Shown here: positions 25,015 to 33,328 of the stretch, one piece after another
Layout of the letters: every line of letters begins with the position of its first letter
Numbering within the stretch: position 1 is the stretch's first letter
Origin: Corynebacterium lujinxingii
Lineage (GTDB): Bacteria > Actinomycetota > Actinomycetes > Mycobacteriales > Mycobacteriaceae
Direction of reading: 5' to 3'
NCBI RefSeq assembly: GCF_014490555.1
Contig: NZ_CP061032.1
Span: 186,001-250,000, forward strand
DNA length: 64,000 nucleotides
Position numbers and translations under genes: made by a program
The notes under the pieces: model-generated
Databases searched by the model: none
The model's input: the letters and a program-made list of their open reading frames with translations, nothing else
What the model was told of the DNA's origin: nothing

Positions 25015-26217
25015 GTGACTACCCGCAGCGTGAGTGAGCGCCTGGCCGGCACCCCGGCGGTGCGCGAGACGATCATGGCCGCAGCGACCGCGGCGCGAGG
25101 CGATGGCGCGGCGTACGCGATGACACACGCCTGGCTGTTTACCGGCCCGCCAGGCGCGGGGCGGTCGAACGCGGCGTTGGCGTTCGCGGCGGCGCTCATG
25201 TGCGAGAACCCGGACGAGATCGGGTGCGGGCGCTGCAAGGGGTGCCGCGACGCGTTGGCTGGCGCGCACACGGATTTGGTGCACGTGGTGCCGCGCGAGG
25301 TAGTGATTTCGGCGGATTTCGTGCGTGACGAGATCGTCGCAAAGGCAGCTCGCTTACCGACGGTCGCCCCCTGGCGCGTCATCATCATCGAAAACGCCGA
25401 CCGCCTCCACCCGCGCGCGGCGGACGTGTTGCTCAAGACGGTGGAGGAGCCGCCGGAGCGCACGGTGATCATCATGTGCGCCCCGTCGACGGATCCGCGC
25501 GATTTTTCGCAGACGCTGCGCTCGCGCTGCCGCCATTTGTATGTACCGTCGCCGTCGGAGGATGAGATAGTGCGCATTCTTGTCGACGAAGAAGGCGCCA
25601 CCGAACACGACGCACGCCTGGCCGCGACGGCGTCGCTGCGCCACGTCGGCCGGGCGCGGCTGCTCGTGCGTACCCCGGAGGTGCAAAAACGACGCGCGAT
25701 GGCGATCAACCTGGCCGAGTTGGTCTTCCACGGCGCGCAGGCGTTCCAGGCGGTCGGCGCGTTGATTAAGGCGGCGGAGAAAGAGGCGGTCGAGGCGCAC
25801 AAAGCCGATGACGAAGCGGAGCGCGCGAAGCTGGAAAACGCACTGGGCAAGGGTGCGAAGGGCAAGGGCGCGGCGAAGGTGCTGCGGGGCATGGCATCGT
25901 CGGTGAAGCAGTTGGAGGACGACCAGAAGCGCCGCGGTACACGCCGCAAGCGCGACATGCTCGATCTGGTGCTGGTGGATCTGGCGGGGATTTACCGCGA
26001 CGCGATGGTCGTGCAGTCCGGCGCAGAGATCGGGCTCACGCATCCGGATTTCGAGGGCTTGGCGCGCGAGATCGCCAGCCAGGTCTCGGCGGAGGGGCTG
26101 GTGGAGTGCCAGGAGGCGATCGCGCAGTGCCGGGAGCGTCTCGGCCAAAACGTGACGCCGGCGGTGGCGTTTAACGGGATGCTCGGTCGGATCAGACTCG
26201 CCTGCGACGTGTCTTAA
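25015..26217 (+). CDS. holB: DNA polymerase III subunit delta' (HolB)
   Basis: A 400-residue clamp-loader protein. Visible are the P-loop-like FTGPPGAGRSNAALAF, the four-Cys zinc module CGRCKGC (with an upstream MCENPDEIGC) and the SRC motif in LRSRCRHLYVP. The P-loop Lys is replaced by Arg (GAGRS), as expected for a delta' subunit that does not hydrolyse ATP. A charged Lys/Glu-rich linker (about 250-310) precedes the C-terminal collar domain. The longer ORF to 24937 overlaps cyaB; GTG 25015 is supported by TAGTCT eight bases upstream. Confidence 0.9.
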   Translation: MTTRSVSERLAGTPAVRETIMAAATAARGDGAAYAMTHAWLFTGPPGAGRSNAALAFAAALMCENPDEIGCGRCKGCRDALAGAHTDLVHVVPREVVISADFVRDEIVAKAARLPTVAPWRVIIIENADRLHPRAADVLLKTVEEPPERTVIIMCAPSTDPRDFSQTLRSRCRHLYVPSPSEDEIVRILVDEEGATEHDARLAATASLRHVGRARLLVRTPEVQKRRAMAINLAELVFHGAQAFQAVGALIKAAEKEAVEAHKADDEAERAKLENALGKGAKGKGAAKVLRGMASSVKQLEDDQKRRGTRRKRDMLDLVLVDLAGIYRDAMVVQSGAEIGLTHPDFEGLAREIASQVSAEGLVECQEAIAQCRERLGQNVTPAVAFNGMLGRIRLACDVS

Positions 26218-26282
26218 CCTGCGGGTTTCGCGGCTCGGGCGCGCTGGGTTAAGCTTGCTTCTCGGTGCAGCGTTGCTGCCCG

Positions 26283-26355
26283 GCCACTATAGCTCAGTCG
26301 GTAGAGCATCTCACTCGTAATGAGAAGGTCGCGAGTTCGATTCTCGCTGGTGGCT
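26283..26355 (+). tRNA. tRNA-Thr (anticodon CGT)
   Basis: A complete 73-base cloverleaf. Acceptor GCCACTA pairs with TGGTGGC, the D stem is GCTC/GAGC, and the anticodon stem is TCTCA/TGAGA around loop CTCGTAA (anticodon CGT, reading ACG). The T stem is GCGAG/CTCGC around TTCGATT. CCA is not encoded. TAAGCT at 26250-26255 could be its -10. The discriminator base overlaps the stop codon of the convergent AMP ligase by one base. Confidence 0.95.
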
Positions 26356-27965
26356 CAATTTTTTTGCCCTAAACCGGGCAGGAACCGCGGCACGACTTTG
26401 CCCACGGCGTTGCGCGGTAGCGTATCGACGAAGCGCACATCCCTCGGCACCGAGTGATCGGCCAAGCGTTCGCGCACCCAGTCGCGCACATCGTCGGCGG
26501 TGACCCCGGCGCTGTTGTCGTCGCGCACGATCCATACGGCGATGCGTTTGAAGGTTTCGTCGTCGTCGACGCCGTGGGCGTAGACCTCGTCGATACCCGG
26601 CATGTCGTCGAGCACTTCGACGACGGATTGGGGGTGGACGTTTTCGCCGCCGACGATGATCATGTCGTCACTGCGCGATTGCACGTGCAAGAACCCGTCG
26701 GCGTCGATATAGCCCATGTCGCCCATCTCGATGAGCCCGTCGATTTCCACCATGGGGGTGTCGGGGTTGGTGTAGCCGCGCAGTGCGGTTTCGTTGTGCA
26801 GGAAGATGCGGCCGGTTTCGCCGGTGGGCACTTCGGTGCCGTGGTCGTCGTAAAGCTTCAGCACCGTGCCGGGCGGAATCTTGCCGACGGTAGTGGGGTC
26901 GGCCTGCATCTGCTCCGGCGACGCGGCGGCGGCGAGCGCGAGTTCGGTCGAGCCGTAGATGTTGGCCAGGATCGGGCCGAATCGTTCGGTGGTGCGGCGC
27001 AACAGCGCAGGTGTGACGGCGTTGCCGGCGGTGGCGAGGTAGCGCAGGGTAGAGGTGTCGTAGTTCTCGTCGAGGTCGAGCATCTGCTTGAAAAAGATTG
27101 GCGAGGAGATGAGGCCGTCGCAACGAAACGCCTCGATCTGGCGGAAGCAGTTCTCGGCGTCGAAGACGCGTTGCGTGACAATGGTGGAGCGCGTCGCCAG
27201 CGCGACCTGCAGTGCGGACCAGCCCCAGGTGTGGAAGATCGACGCGGTCAGTTGCACGGTGTCGCCGGCGCGCCACGGGATCGCCTCGAGGTAGCCGGCG
27301 ACCACGAACGGCAGCCTCGGTTCGGGTCGCACGATGCCTTTGGGGATGCCGGTGGTGCCCGAGCTCATCAGCACGAGGTTGCCATGCTTCGGCCACACGG
27401 GCAGTTGCTTATCGACGACCCCTTTCACCACCACATCCTCATACGCGCGCACCACCGTCACGCCGGTGAGGTCGTTAGGGAGGCGGTCGCGGAATTCGTC
27501 GTCGATGAACAGGACGTTGATGTCGTTTTCGTCGATGATGCCGCGCAGCTGCTGGGGCGATGAACCGATGTTGAGCAGGTAAATGTGCCCGCCGGCGTAA
27601 CCCTTCGCGCCCAGCGGCAGGATGATGCCGCGGCCGTTTCGGGCCATCACGCCGATGCGCAGCTCGTCGAGCTCGCGCTGCTCCTGCTCCTGTAGCAGCC
27701 ATTTGGCCACCTTGCGGGCGTCGTGGCGCAGTTGGCGGTAGGTCAGGGCCCCGGTGTCGTCGATAAGCGCGAGGCGATCGGGAACAGCAGCGGCGCCTTG
27801 CTCGATTTCGCGGGCGGTGGTGAACCAGTAGCGCGCGAGGTTGGGCACGAGTTTCAGCGCGGCGCGCGGGCCGCCTTCGGCGCTGACCATGCCGGAGCGT
27901 GTAACGGCGGCGGCGAAGCGCGCGAAAGATTTGAGTAGAAAGAGCGGACGTTGAGTCGGTCGCAT
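26355..27965 (-). CDS. AMP-binding enzyme, acyl-CoA synthetase-like
   Basis: A 536-residue ANL-superfamily enzyme. The P-loop is LMSSGTTGIPKG, the adenylate motif is NIYGSTELAL, the hinge/A8 region is MGDMGYIDADGFLHVQSRSDD, and the catalytic C-terminal Lys is in RNAVGKVVP. It should activate a carboxylic acid as its AMP ester and probably form a CoA thioester. The specificity is unknown; a long-chain or cholesterol-type acid is possible. The start ATG 27965 follows TTACAT by seven bases. The TGA stop overlaps the last base of tRNA-Thr. Confidence 0.87.
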   Translation of the reverse strand: MRPTQRPLFLLKSFARFAAAVTRSGMVSAEGGPRAALKLVPNLARYWFTTAREIEQGAAAVPDRLALIDDTGALTYRQLRHDARKVAKWLLQEQEQRELDELRIGVMARNGRGIILPLGAKGYAGGHIYLLNIGSSPQQLRGIIDENDINVLFIDDEFRDRLPNDLTGVTVVRAYEDVVVKGVVDKQLPVWPKHGNLVLMSSGTTGIPKGIVRPEPRLPFVVAGYLEAIPWRAGDTVQLTASIFHTWGWSALQVALATRSTIVTQRVFDAENCFRQIEAFRCDGLISSPIFFKQMLDLDENYDTSTLRYLATAGNAVTPALLRRTTERFGPILANIYGSTELALAAAASPEQMQADPTTVGKIPPGTVLKLYDDHGTEVPTGETGRIFLHNETALRGYTNPDTPMVEIDGLIEMGDMGYIDADGFLHVQSRSDDMIIVGGENVHPQSVVEVLDDMPGIDEVYAHGVDDDETFKRIAVWIVRDDNSAGVTADDVRDWVRERLADHSVPRDVRFVDTLPRNAVGKVVPRFLPGLGQKN

Positions 27966-28015
27966 GAAAATAATGTAACCTATGTTGCGCTTGTGTCTAG
28001 AGTGAAAGGTTTGCC

Positions 28016-28840
28016 GTGTCTATAACCCGCCGTATCGTCGCCGCGCTTGTCGCCGCCGCCGCATTGTTCGCCCCGATCGCCCCGGCCGCGCAGGCGCAGG
28101 AGCGCAACATGGTCATCTTCGGCGACTCCGTCATCTCGGACCCGAACATGGGGCAGTGGGCCGCCGGCAAACTCGGCCTCGACCCGCGCGGGCCGTCGGA
28201 CATCCGCACGTGGTGCCCGACGTCGCCGACGAGCTGGGGCAAGCGCTCCGCCGCGAAACTCGGCCTGCCCGTGCGCGACTACTCCTGCACCGGCACCGTG
28301 TCCATTCAGAAGGGTCCGCAGTTCGCCTCCGAGGTCACCCGCGCGGTGAACGACCGGGGCCTGTCGCCGGCGACGGCCCGGGTGATCATCACCACCGGCT
28401 TCAACGACACGTACCACAACGACGGCCGTGACCGCGCCGCGTTCCGACGCGACTGGGTCGCCGCCATGGCCCCGCAGATCCGCCGCATCCGCGCCGCCGC
28501 CCCGAACGCGCGTATCCAGATCGTCGGCTACCCGAAGATCACCGCCGGCGACCGCGTGTGCTTGTTCCACATCGCCCCGAACGTCGCCGACGCCACCCGC
28601 TTTGCCGCCGTGCAGGAGTGGGAGGGCTCGATCCAGTGGGCACAGGTCGACCTGGCGCGCGCGACGGGCGTGGAGTTTCTGGACCTGAAGCCGTCGACGT
28701 GGCACAACAACATGTGCGCACCGGATAACAAGCGCATGTGGGCCGGTCTGGTGGACTTCTACGGCGGCCCGGGCAACCTGCCGATCCACGTCAACCAGCG
28801 CGGCCACGAGCACGTGGCGAATGTGATCGCCCGCTCCTAG
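28016..28840 (+). CDS. secreted SGNH/GDSL hydrolase
   Basis: A 274-residue exported esterase-type protein. It has a Sec signal peptide with a cleavage site after about Ala27 (AQA), the GDS nucleophile block FGDSV, the Asn block TGFND and the C-terminal catalytic His in HVNQRGH. Four or more cysteines (TWCPTS, DYSCTG, RVCLFH, NMCAPD) suggest two disulfides, as in corynebacterial and mycobacterial secreted lipases. The start GTG 28016 has GAAAGG upstream. A 50-bp gap separates it from the divergent AMP ligase. Confidence 0.87.
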   Translation: MSITRRIVAALVAAAALFAPIAPAAQAQERNMVIFGDSVISDPNMGQWAAGKLGLDPRGPSDIRTWCPTSPTSWGKRSAAKLGLPVRDYSCTGTVSIQKGPQFASEVTRAVNDRGLSPATARVIITTGFNDTYHNDGRDRAAFRRDWVAAMAPQIRRIRAAAPNARIQIVGYPKITAGDRVCLFHIAPNVADATRFAAVQEWEGSIQWAQVDLARATGVEFLDLKPSTWHNNMCAPDNKRMWAGLVDFYGGPGNLPIHVNQRGHEHVANVIARS

Positions 28841-28851
28841 TGTGGGAGGGC

Positions 28852-29949
28852 ATGACACAGACTGTTCAAGGAGTAATCGCCCGCGAGAAAGGCGCCCCGG
28901 TCGAGGTCGTGGACATTGTGATCCCGGAGCCCGGCCCCAACGACGTCGTGGTCAAGGTCCAGGCCACCGGCGTGTGCCACACGGACTTGGCCTACCGTGA
29001 CGGCGATATCGAGGACGCGTTCCCGTTCCTGCTCGGCCACGAAACCGCCGGCGTCGTCGAGACGGTCGGCGAGGACGTCACCCACGTTCAACCCGGCGAT
29101 TTCGTGGTGCTGAACTGGCGCGCGGTGTGCGGCGAGTGCCGCGCCTGCCGCAAGGGCGACACGAAGAACTGCTTCAACACCCACAACGCGTCCAAGCGCA
29201 TGACGCTTGACGACGACACCCCGCTCACCCCAGCGCTCGGCATCGGCTCCTTCGCCGAGAAGACGCTTGTGCACGAAAAGCAGTGCACCAAGGTCGACCC
29301 GGACGCCGACCCGGCGGCTGCCGGCCTGCTCGGCTGCGGCATCATGGCCGGCCTCGGCGCAGCCGTGAACACTGGTGACGTGCAGCGCGGCGAGTCGGTC
29401 GTCGTGTTCGGCCTGGGCGGCGTCGGTCTGGCTGCCGTCGCGGGGGCTGCGTTGGCGGGGGCGACGACGGTGATTGCGGTGGACGTCGACAAGCGAAAGT
29501 GCGACGCCGCCACCGAGACGTTCGGCGCAACGCACGCGATCTGCGCGAAGGACATGAGCGAAGACGAGGTCATCGAGGCCGTGCGCGAGCTCACCGACGG
29601 CTTCGGCACGGACGTGGCCATCGACGCCGTGGGCATCCAGCCGACGTGGCGCCAGGCGTTCTACTCGCGCGACCTGGCCGGGCGCATGGTCATGGTCGGC
29701 GTGCCCAACCAGACCGACCACGTGGACATCCCCGCGATCGACCTGTACGCCCGCGGCGGGTCCATCAAGCCGGCCTGGTACGGCGACTGCCTGCCGGAGC
29801 GCGACTTCCCGACGTACGTGGAACTGTACAAGCAGGGCCGGTTCCCGCTCGGCGAGTTCGTCTCCGAACGCATCGGCGTGGGAGATATTGAGCAAGCATT
29901 CGAGAAGATGAAGCGCGGCGACGTGCTGCGAAGCGTGGTGGAGTTCTAA
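28852..29949 (+). CDS. mscR: S-(hydroxymethyl)mycothiol dehydrogenase (MscR-like)
   Basis: A 365-residue zinc-dependent medium-chain dehydrogenase. The catalytic zinc Cys is in TGVCHTDL with His in LLGHETAG. The structural zinc lobe is [15 protein letters not shown], and the NAD-binding motif is [10 protein letters not shown]. Overall it resembles the NAD/mycothiol-dependent formaldehyde dehydrogenase and S-nitrosomycothiol reductase of actinobacteria. Those enzymes oxidise the spontaneous adduct of formaldehyde and mycothiol. TAGTGT lies eight bases before the ATG. The last base is shared with the start of the metallo-hydrolase gene, the same pair as Rv2259-Rv2260. Confidence 0.88.
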   Translation: MTQTVQGVIAREKGAPVEVVDIVIPEPGPNDVVVKVQATGVCHTDLAYRDGDIEDAFPFLLGHETAGVVETVGEDVTHVQPGDFVVLNWRAVCGECRACRKGDTKNCFNTHNASKRMTLDDDTPLTPALGIGSFAEKTLVHEKQCTKVDPDADPAAAGLLGCGIMAGLGAAVNTGDVQRGESVVVFGLGGVGLAAVAGAALAGATTVIAVDVDKRKCDAATETFGATHAICAKDMSEDEVIEAVRELTDGFGTDVAIDAVGIQPTWRQAFYSRDLAGRMVMVGVPNQTDHVDIPAIDLYARGGSIKPAWYGDCLPERDFPTYVELYKQGRFPLGEFVSERIGVGDIEQAFEKMKRGDVLRSVVEF

Positions 29950-30569
29950 TGCGCATCGATAACGTCGTCACCTCCGGCCTGTTCAAACTCGACGGCGGCG
30001 AGTGGGAGGTGGACAACAACGTCTGGATCGTCGGCGACGATTCGGAGGTCTACATCATCGACGCCGCCCACAACGCCGAAGCCATCGCCGAAGCAGTGGG
30101 GGACCGCCGCGTCAAGGGCATTCTGGCCACCCACGGCCACTCCGACCACATCGACGCCGCGCCGGAGCTGTCGCGGCTTGTCGACGCCCCGGTGTACCTG
30201 CACCCCACCGACGGATTCCTCTGGCAGCGCCAGAACCCGAACGCGCACTACCGCCAACTCCTCGACGGCGCCACGTTCAACATCGCCGGCACCGATCTAC
30301 GCGTCATGTCCACCCCGGGCCACTCGCCGGGCTCTGTGGTCATCTACGCTGAGGAAGCCGGCGAGTTGTTCTCCGGCGACACCCTGTTCCAGGGCGGCCC
30401 GGGCGCGACGGGCCGGTCGTTCTCATCCTTCGATACCATCATCCACTCCCTGCAGAAGTCCGTGCTGGACCTGCCGGCGGAGACGGTGGTGCGCACCGGC
30501 CACGGCGACCACACCACCATCGGCGATGAAGCCCCGCACCTGGAGGAGTGGATCCGCCGCGGGTTCTAG
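29949..30569 (+). CDS. MBL-fold hydrolase coupled to mscR
   Basis: A 206-residue glyoxalase-II-like metallo-hydrolase with THGHSDHID (HxHxDH), a ligand His in TPGHSPGS, the bridging Asp in FSGDTLF and a late His in TGHGDHT. It is translationally coupled to the mycothiol-dependent dehydrogenase. The natural inference is that it hydrolyses the S-formylmycothiol thioester product, or another mycothiol thioester. That activity is not proved by sequence. The stop overlaps the convergent DUF2304 gene (shared CTAG). Confidence 0.85.
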   Translation: MRIDNVVTSGLFKLDGGEWEVDNNVWIVGDDSEVYIIDAAHNAEAIAEAVGDRRVKGILATHGHSDHIDAAPELSRLVDAPVYLHPTDGFLWQRQNPNAHYRQLLDGATFNIAGTDLRVMSTPGHSPGSVVIYAEEAGELFSGDTLFQGGPGATGRSFSSFDTIIHSLQKSVLDLPAETVVRTGHGDHTTIGDEAPHLEEWIRRGF

Positions 30570-30898
30570 TCTTCGGGCGCCTCGGCGTTTTGCAGCGCGA
30601 CTGCGCGCGCGAGGCGCGCGTAGCGCAATTCCTGTTCGCGGAAGCGGGTCCAGGTCGAGATCGTCGTAAAGAAAAACGCGATGACCAGCACGTAAAGCAT
30701 CAAGTCCGTGCCGCGGTCCACGCCAAGCCAGTTCGCGAGCACCGTCACGTCGTCGGGGCGCACGATCGCCCACACGGCGGCCACGACCATGACCGCGAAT
30801 CCGATCTTCACCCACGCTTTCGCGTTTGCTTTTCGACGATTCGCCAAGAAAAACCACGCCAACGCCACAATCGCGGCCAACAGCAGCGCCTGAATCAC
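30566..30898 (-). CDS. DUF2304 membrane protein
   Basis: A 110-residue protein with three membrane helices (about 2-20, 28-46, 62-84) and a charged C-terminus (TRFREQELRYARLARAVAL), typical of DUF2304. Family members usually sit beside a GT2 glycosyltransferase, as here, and probably act with it at the membrane. The four-base overlap with the upstream gene (30895-30898) supports coupling. Confidence 0.83.
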   Translation of the reverse strand: MIQALLLAAIVALAWFFLANRRKANAKAWVKIGFAVMVVAAVWAIVRPDDVTVLANWLGVDRGTDLMLYVLVIAFFFTTISTWTRFREQELRYARLARAVALQNAEAPED

Positions 30899-31584
30899 GG
30901 CAGCCTCCTCGCAACCAGCCCGTCGGCGAGGATGTTCACGCCGTTGATCAGGGATTGGCCCTTCGACATCGAGTACTCGGTGTAGAGAATGTCCACCGGT
31001 TCTTCGCTCACACGCCAGCCGTGCTTGTCGATCATCGCGACGATCTCCGACGCGTGCGACATCCCGTTCATGCGGATATTCATCTCGTCGGCGACATGCT
31101 TGTTAAACGCGCGCAGCCCGTTGTGCGCGTCCGTCAGCCCCAGTTTGCGGGTGCGCGGCGAGAGCATCACCACCGTTTTCAGCACCATGCGTTTGATCCA
31201 CGGCACCTGCGAGTTGTCCTGTCCCGCAAACCGCGTGCCGACGAGAATATCCACCGGCTCCGCACGCAACCGTTCGATCATCCGCACCACGTCCTTTTCC
31301 TGGTGCTGGCCGTCAGCGTCAAAGGTGACAAAGAACTGCGCGCCGGGCTGCGCACGTGCGTACTCCACGCCGGTTTGGATCGCCGCGCCCTGGCCCAGGT
31401 TCACCGGGTGGTTAACCAGGTGGGCCCCGGCGGCGCGGATTTGCGCTGCGGAGTCGTCGCGCGAGCCGTCGTTGACGGCGACGATGTTGGGAAACGTCTC
31501 GCGGGCGTGCGAGAGCACGTCGAAAATGACCGAGCCCTCGTTGTAGCAGGGCACGATCAGCCAGGTGTCTGAAAATGCGCTCAT
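30895..31584 (-). CDS. family 2 glycosyltransferase, polyprenyl-phosphate type
   Basis: A 229-residue GT2 enzyme without C-terminal membrane helices. It has the nucleotide-binding start LIVPCYNEGSVIFDVL, DGSRDDS, the metal motif TFDADGQHQ and the acceptor region GTRFAG. It resembles dolichol-phosphate mannose synthase-like enzymes that charge a polyprenyl phosphate with a sugar. With the DUF2304 partner it probably supplies or modifies an envelope glycan. It lies in the minus-strand rml-linked cluster. Confidence 0.85.
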   Translation of the reverse strand: MSAFSDTWLIVPCYNEGSVIFDVLSHARETFPNIVAVNDGSRDDSAAQIRAAGAHLVNHPVNLGQGAAIQTGVEYARAQPGAQFFVTFDADGQHQEKDVVRMIERLRAEPVDILVGTRFAGQDNSQVPWIKRMVLKTVVMLSPRTRKLGLTDAHNGLRAFNKHVADEMNIRMNGMSHASEIVAMIDKHGWRVSEEPVDILYTEYSMSKGQSLINGVNILADGLVARRLP

Positions 31585-31597
31585 GTCGGAAGTCAGG

Positions 31598-32395
31598 TTA
31601 CTCCCCGCGGTGGAACAACACGGCGTACACGCGCTTAAGTAAACCTGTGGGAAGCATGCGGTACGCCGACCGCGCAGCCAGGTTAAACACAGCGCGCGGA
31701 CGCGAGATCAGCCCGTAGGCGACCAGGTTGCGCTGCATCTGTACTTCGGCGGCGAACATTTCGCGGCCGGTGCGGCGCGAAAACTGCGCGTCGGTGACCT
31801 GGAAATCCGTCAGCGCTTCCGGCAGGTTGCGCACCTGCCACCCGTCGGCGATCAGCCGCGCGTAGAGGTCGTAGTCCTCCATGAAGTGCACGTCCCGGTA
31901 GCCGCCGACCTCCTTGACGGCGCGGGTGCGCAGCATCACCGACGGGTTGTTCACCGGCGAGTTCATCCTCGCGTACGCATGCGGATCTTCAGGCAGTGCC
32001 CGCACCCGCCCCGTATCGCCCGGTGTGCGCGCGAATTCCTCCACGGCGGTGCCCAGCGCGCCGACGCCCGAGTGCGCCTCCAGGTACGCCAGTTGCCGTT
32101 GGAACCGCTCGGGTTTCGCGGCGTCGTCGGAGTCCAGCCGCGCGGTGTAGTCGGCGCCGATTGCCTCCAAGCCGGCCTGCGACGCCGGGCCCGCCCCCAC
32201 GTTCTCCGGCAGCCGGATCACCCGGGCTTTTTGCTTCTCGACGACCCCCTCCACCGCCTTTCCCACCGGCCCGTCCACCACAATGACCAGCTCGTCCGCC
32301 GGCCGCGTCTGCGCCTGTAGGGAAGCCAGGGCGCGCTCGAGGTCGGCGGCGTCGGTGCCGTGGTAGACGGTGATCAGCGCTGCGAGTGTTGCCAT
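31598..32395 (-). CDS. family 2 glycosyltransferase (rhamnosyltransferase-like)
   Basis: A 265-residue GT2 enzyme: LITVYHGTDAADLERALASL, DELVIVVDG, the metal motif ARLDSDDAAKPERF, and MEDYDLYARLI for the catalytic base region. Genes of this type next to rmlA often transfer rhamnose or a related sugar, but the acceptor cannot be read from sequence. Its ATG is one base after the rmlA stop, so both are read from one message. Confidence 0.83.
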   Translation of the reverse strand: MATLAALITVYHGTDAADLERALASLQAQTRPADELVIVVDGPVGKAVEGVVEKQKARVIRLPENVGAGPASQAGLEAIGADYTARLDSDDAAKPERFQRQLAYLEAHSGVGALGTAVEEFARTPGDTGRVRALPEDPHAYARMNSPVNNPSVMLRTRAVKEVGGYRDVHFMEDYDLYARLIADGWQVRNLPEALTDFQVTDAQFSRRTGREMFAAEVQMQRNLVAYGLISRPRAVFNLAARSAYRMLPTGLLKRVYAVLFHRGE

Positions 32396-32396
32396 G

Positions 32397-33260
32397 TCAG
32401 TCCCTTGCGGCGTCGATGAGGTAGCGGCCGTAGCCGGATTTGAGCACCTGTTCGCCGAGCGCTTCGAGGTGGCGGGCGTCGATGAAGCCCTCGCGGTAGG
32501 CGGCGACCTCCGGCGAGCCGATCACGGTGCCAGTGCGTTTTTGCAGCACTTCGACGTACGCGCTGGCCTCGCTCATCGAGTCGATGGTGCCGGTGTCCAG
32601 CCACACGTCACCGCGGTGCAGGCGGTGGACTTTAAGGTTGCCGCGGTTTAAATAGGCCTCGTTGACGGAGGTGATCTCCAACTCGCCGCGCGCGGAGGGT
32701 TTGATGCTCTTCGCGATCTCCACCACCTCGTTGTCGTAGAAATACAGCCCCACCACCGCAAAGTTCGACTTCGGCGCGTCCGGTTTTTCCTCGATGGACA
32801 GCGCGGTGCCGGCGGCGTCAAACTCGACCACGCCGTAGCGCTGCGGATCCGAGACCTCGTAGGCGAAAATGGCCCCGCCCGCGATGTCGCGCACCCGGCC
32901 GAGTGCTTCCGAGATGCCGTTGCCGTCGAAGATGTTGTCGCCGAGCACAAGCGCTACGGAGTCGTCGCCAATGAAGTCCTCGCCGATCAAAAACGCTTGC
33001 GCCAACCCCTCCGGCTTCGGTTGTTCGGCGTAGTGGAGCATGATGCCGAGGTGGGAGCCGTCGCCAAGCAAGCGCTCAAAGTTCGCGCGGTCCTCGGGCG
33101 TGGTGATGATCAAAATCTCCCGGATACCCGCGCTGATCAGGGTGGACAGCGGGTAGTAGATCATCGGCTTGTCGTAAATCGGCATCAACTGCTTCGAGAT
33201 GCCCTGCGTGATCGGGTACAGACGCGTGCCCGACCCGCCCGCGAGAATGATGCCCTTCAT
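32397..33260 (-). CDS. rmlA: glucose-1-phosphate thymidylyltransferase RmlA
   Basis: A 287-residue nucleotidyltransferase that makes dTDP-glucose, the first step of dTDP-L-rhamnose synthesis. The signature is [13 protein letters not shown], with [12 protein letters not shown] for metal and sugar binding and the [18 protein letters not shown] segment. Rhamnose is part of the arabinogalactan linkage unit, so the gene is probably essential. TAAACT (minus, 33274-33269) is eight bases before ATG 33260, so rmlA has its own start of transcription rather than depending on rmlB-rmlCD. A copy of the regulator's operator-like motif lies just upstream. Confidence 0.95.
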   Translation of the reverse strand: MKGIILAGGSGTRLYPITQGISKQLMPIYDKPMIYYPLSTLISAGIREILIITTPEDRANFERLLGDGSHLGIMLHYAEQPKPEGLAQAFLIGEDFIGDDSVALVLGDNIFDGNGISEALGRVRDIAGGAIFAYEVSDPQRYGVVEFDAAGTALSIEEKPDAPKSNFAVVGLYFYDNEVVEIAKSIKPSARGELEITSVNEAYLNRGNLKVHRLHRGDVWLDTGTIDSMSEASAYVEVLQKRTGTVIGSPEVAAYREGFIDARHLEALGEQVLKSGYGRYLIDAARD

Positions 33261-33304
33261 GGAAGCGAAGTTTAATGGGTGGGTACTTCACACGGTGGTA
33301 TGTC

Positions 33305-33325
33305 TGTGGGAAGCAGGGTGTTAAG
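33305..33325 (+). repeat. left copy of a 21-bp repeat flanking the AlbA_2 gene
   Basis: TGTGGGAAGCAGGGTGTTAAG (21 positions, 33305-33325) matches 34803-34823 at 18 of 21 positions, in the same orientation. The copies bracket the AlbA_2-domain gene. The left one also lies about 30 bp upstream of the rmlA -10-like hexamer. It may be a regulator half-site or a relic of insertion. Confidence 0.6.
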
Positions 33326-33328
33326 CCT

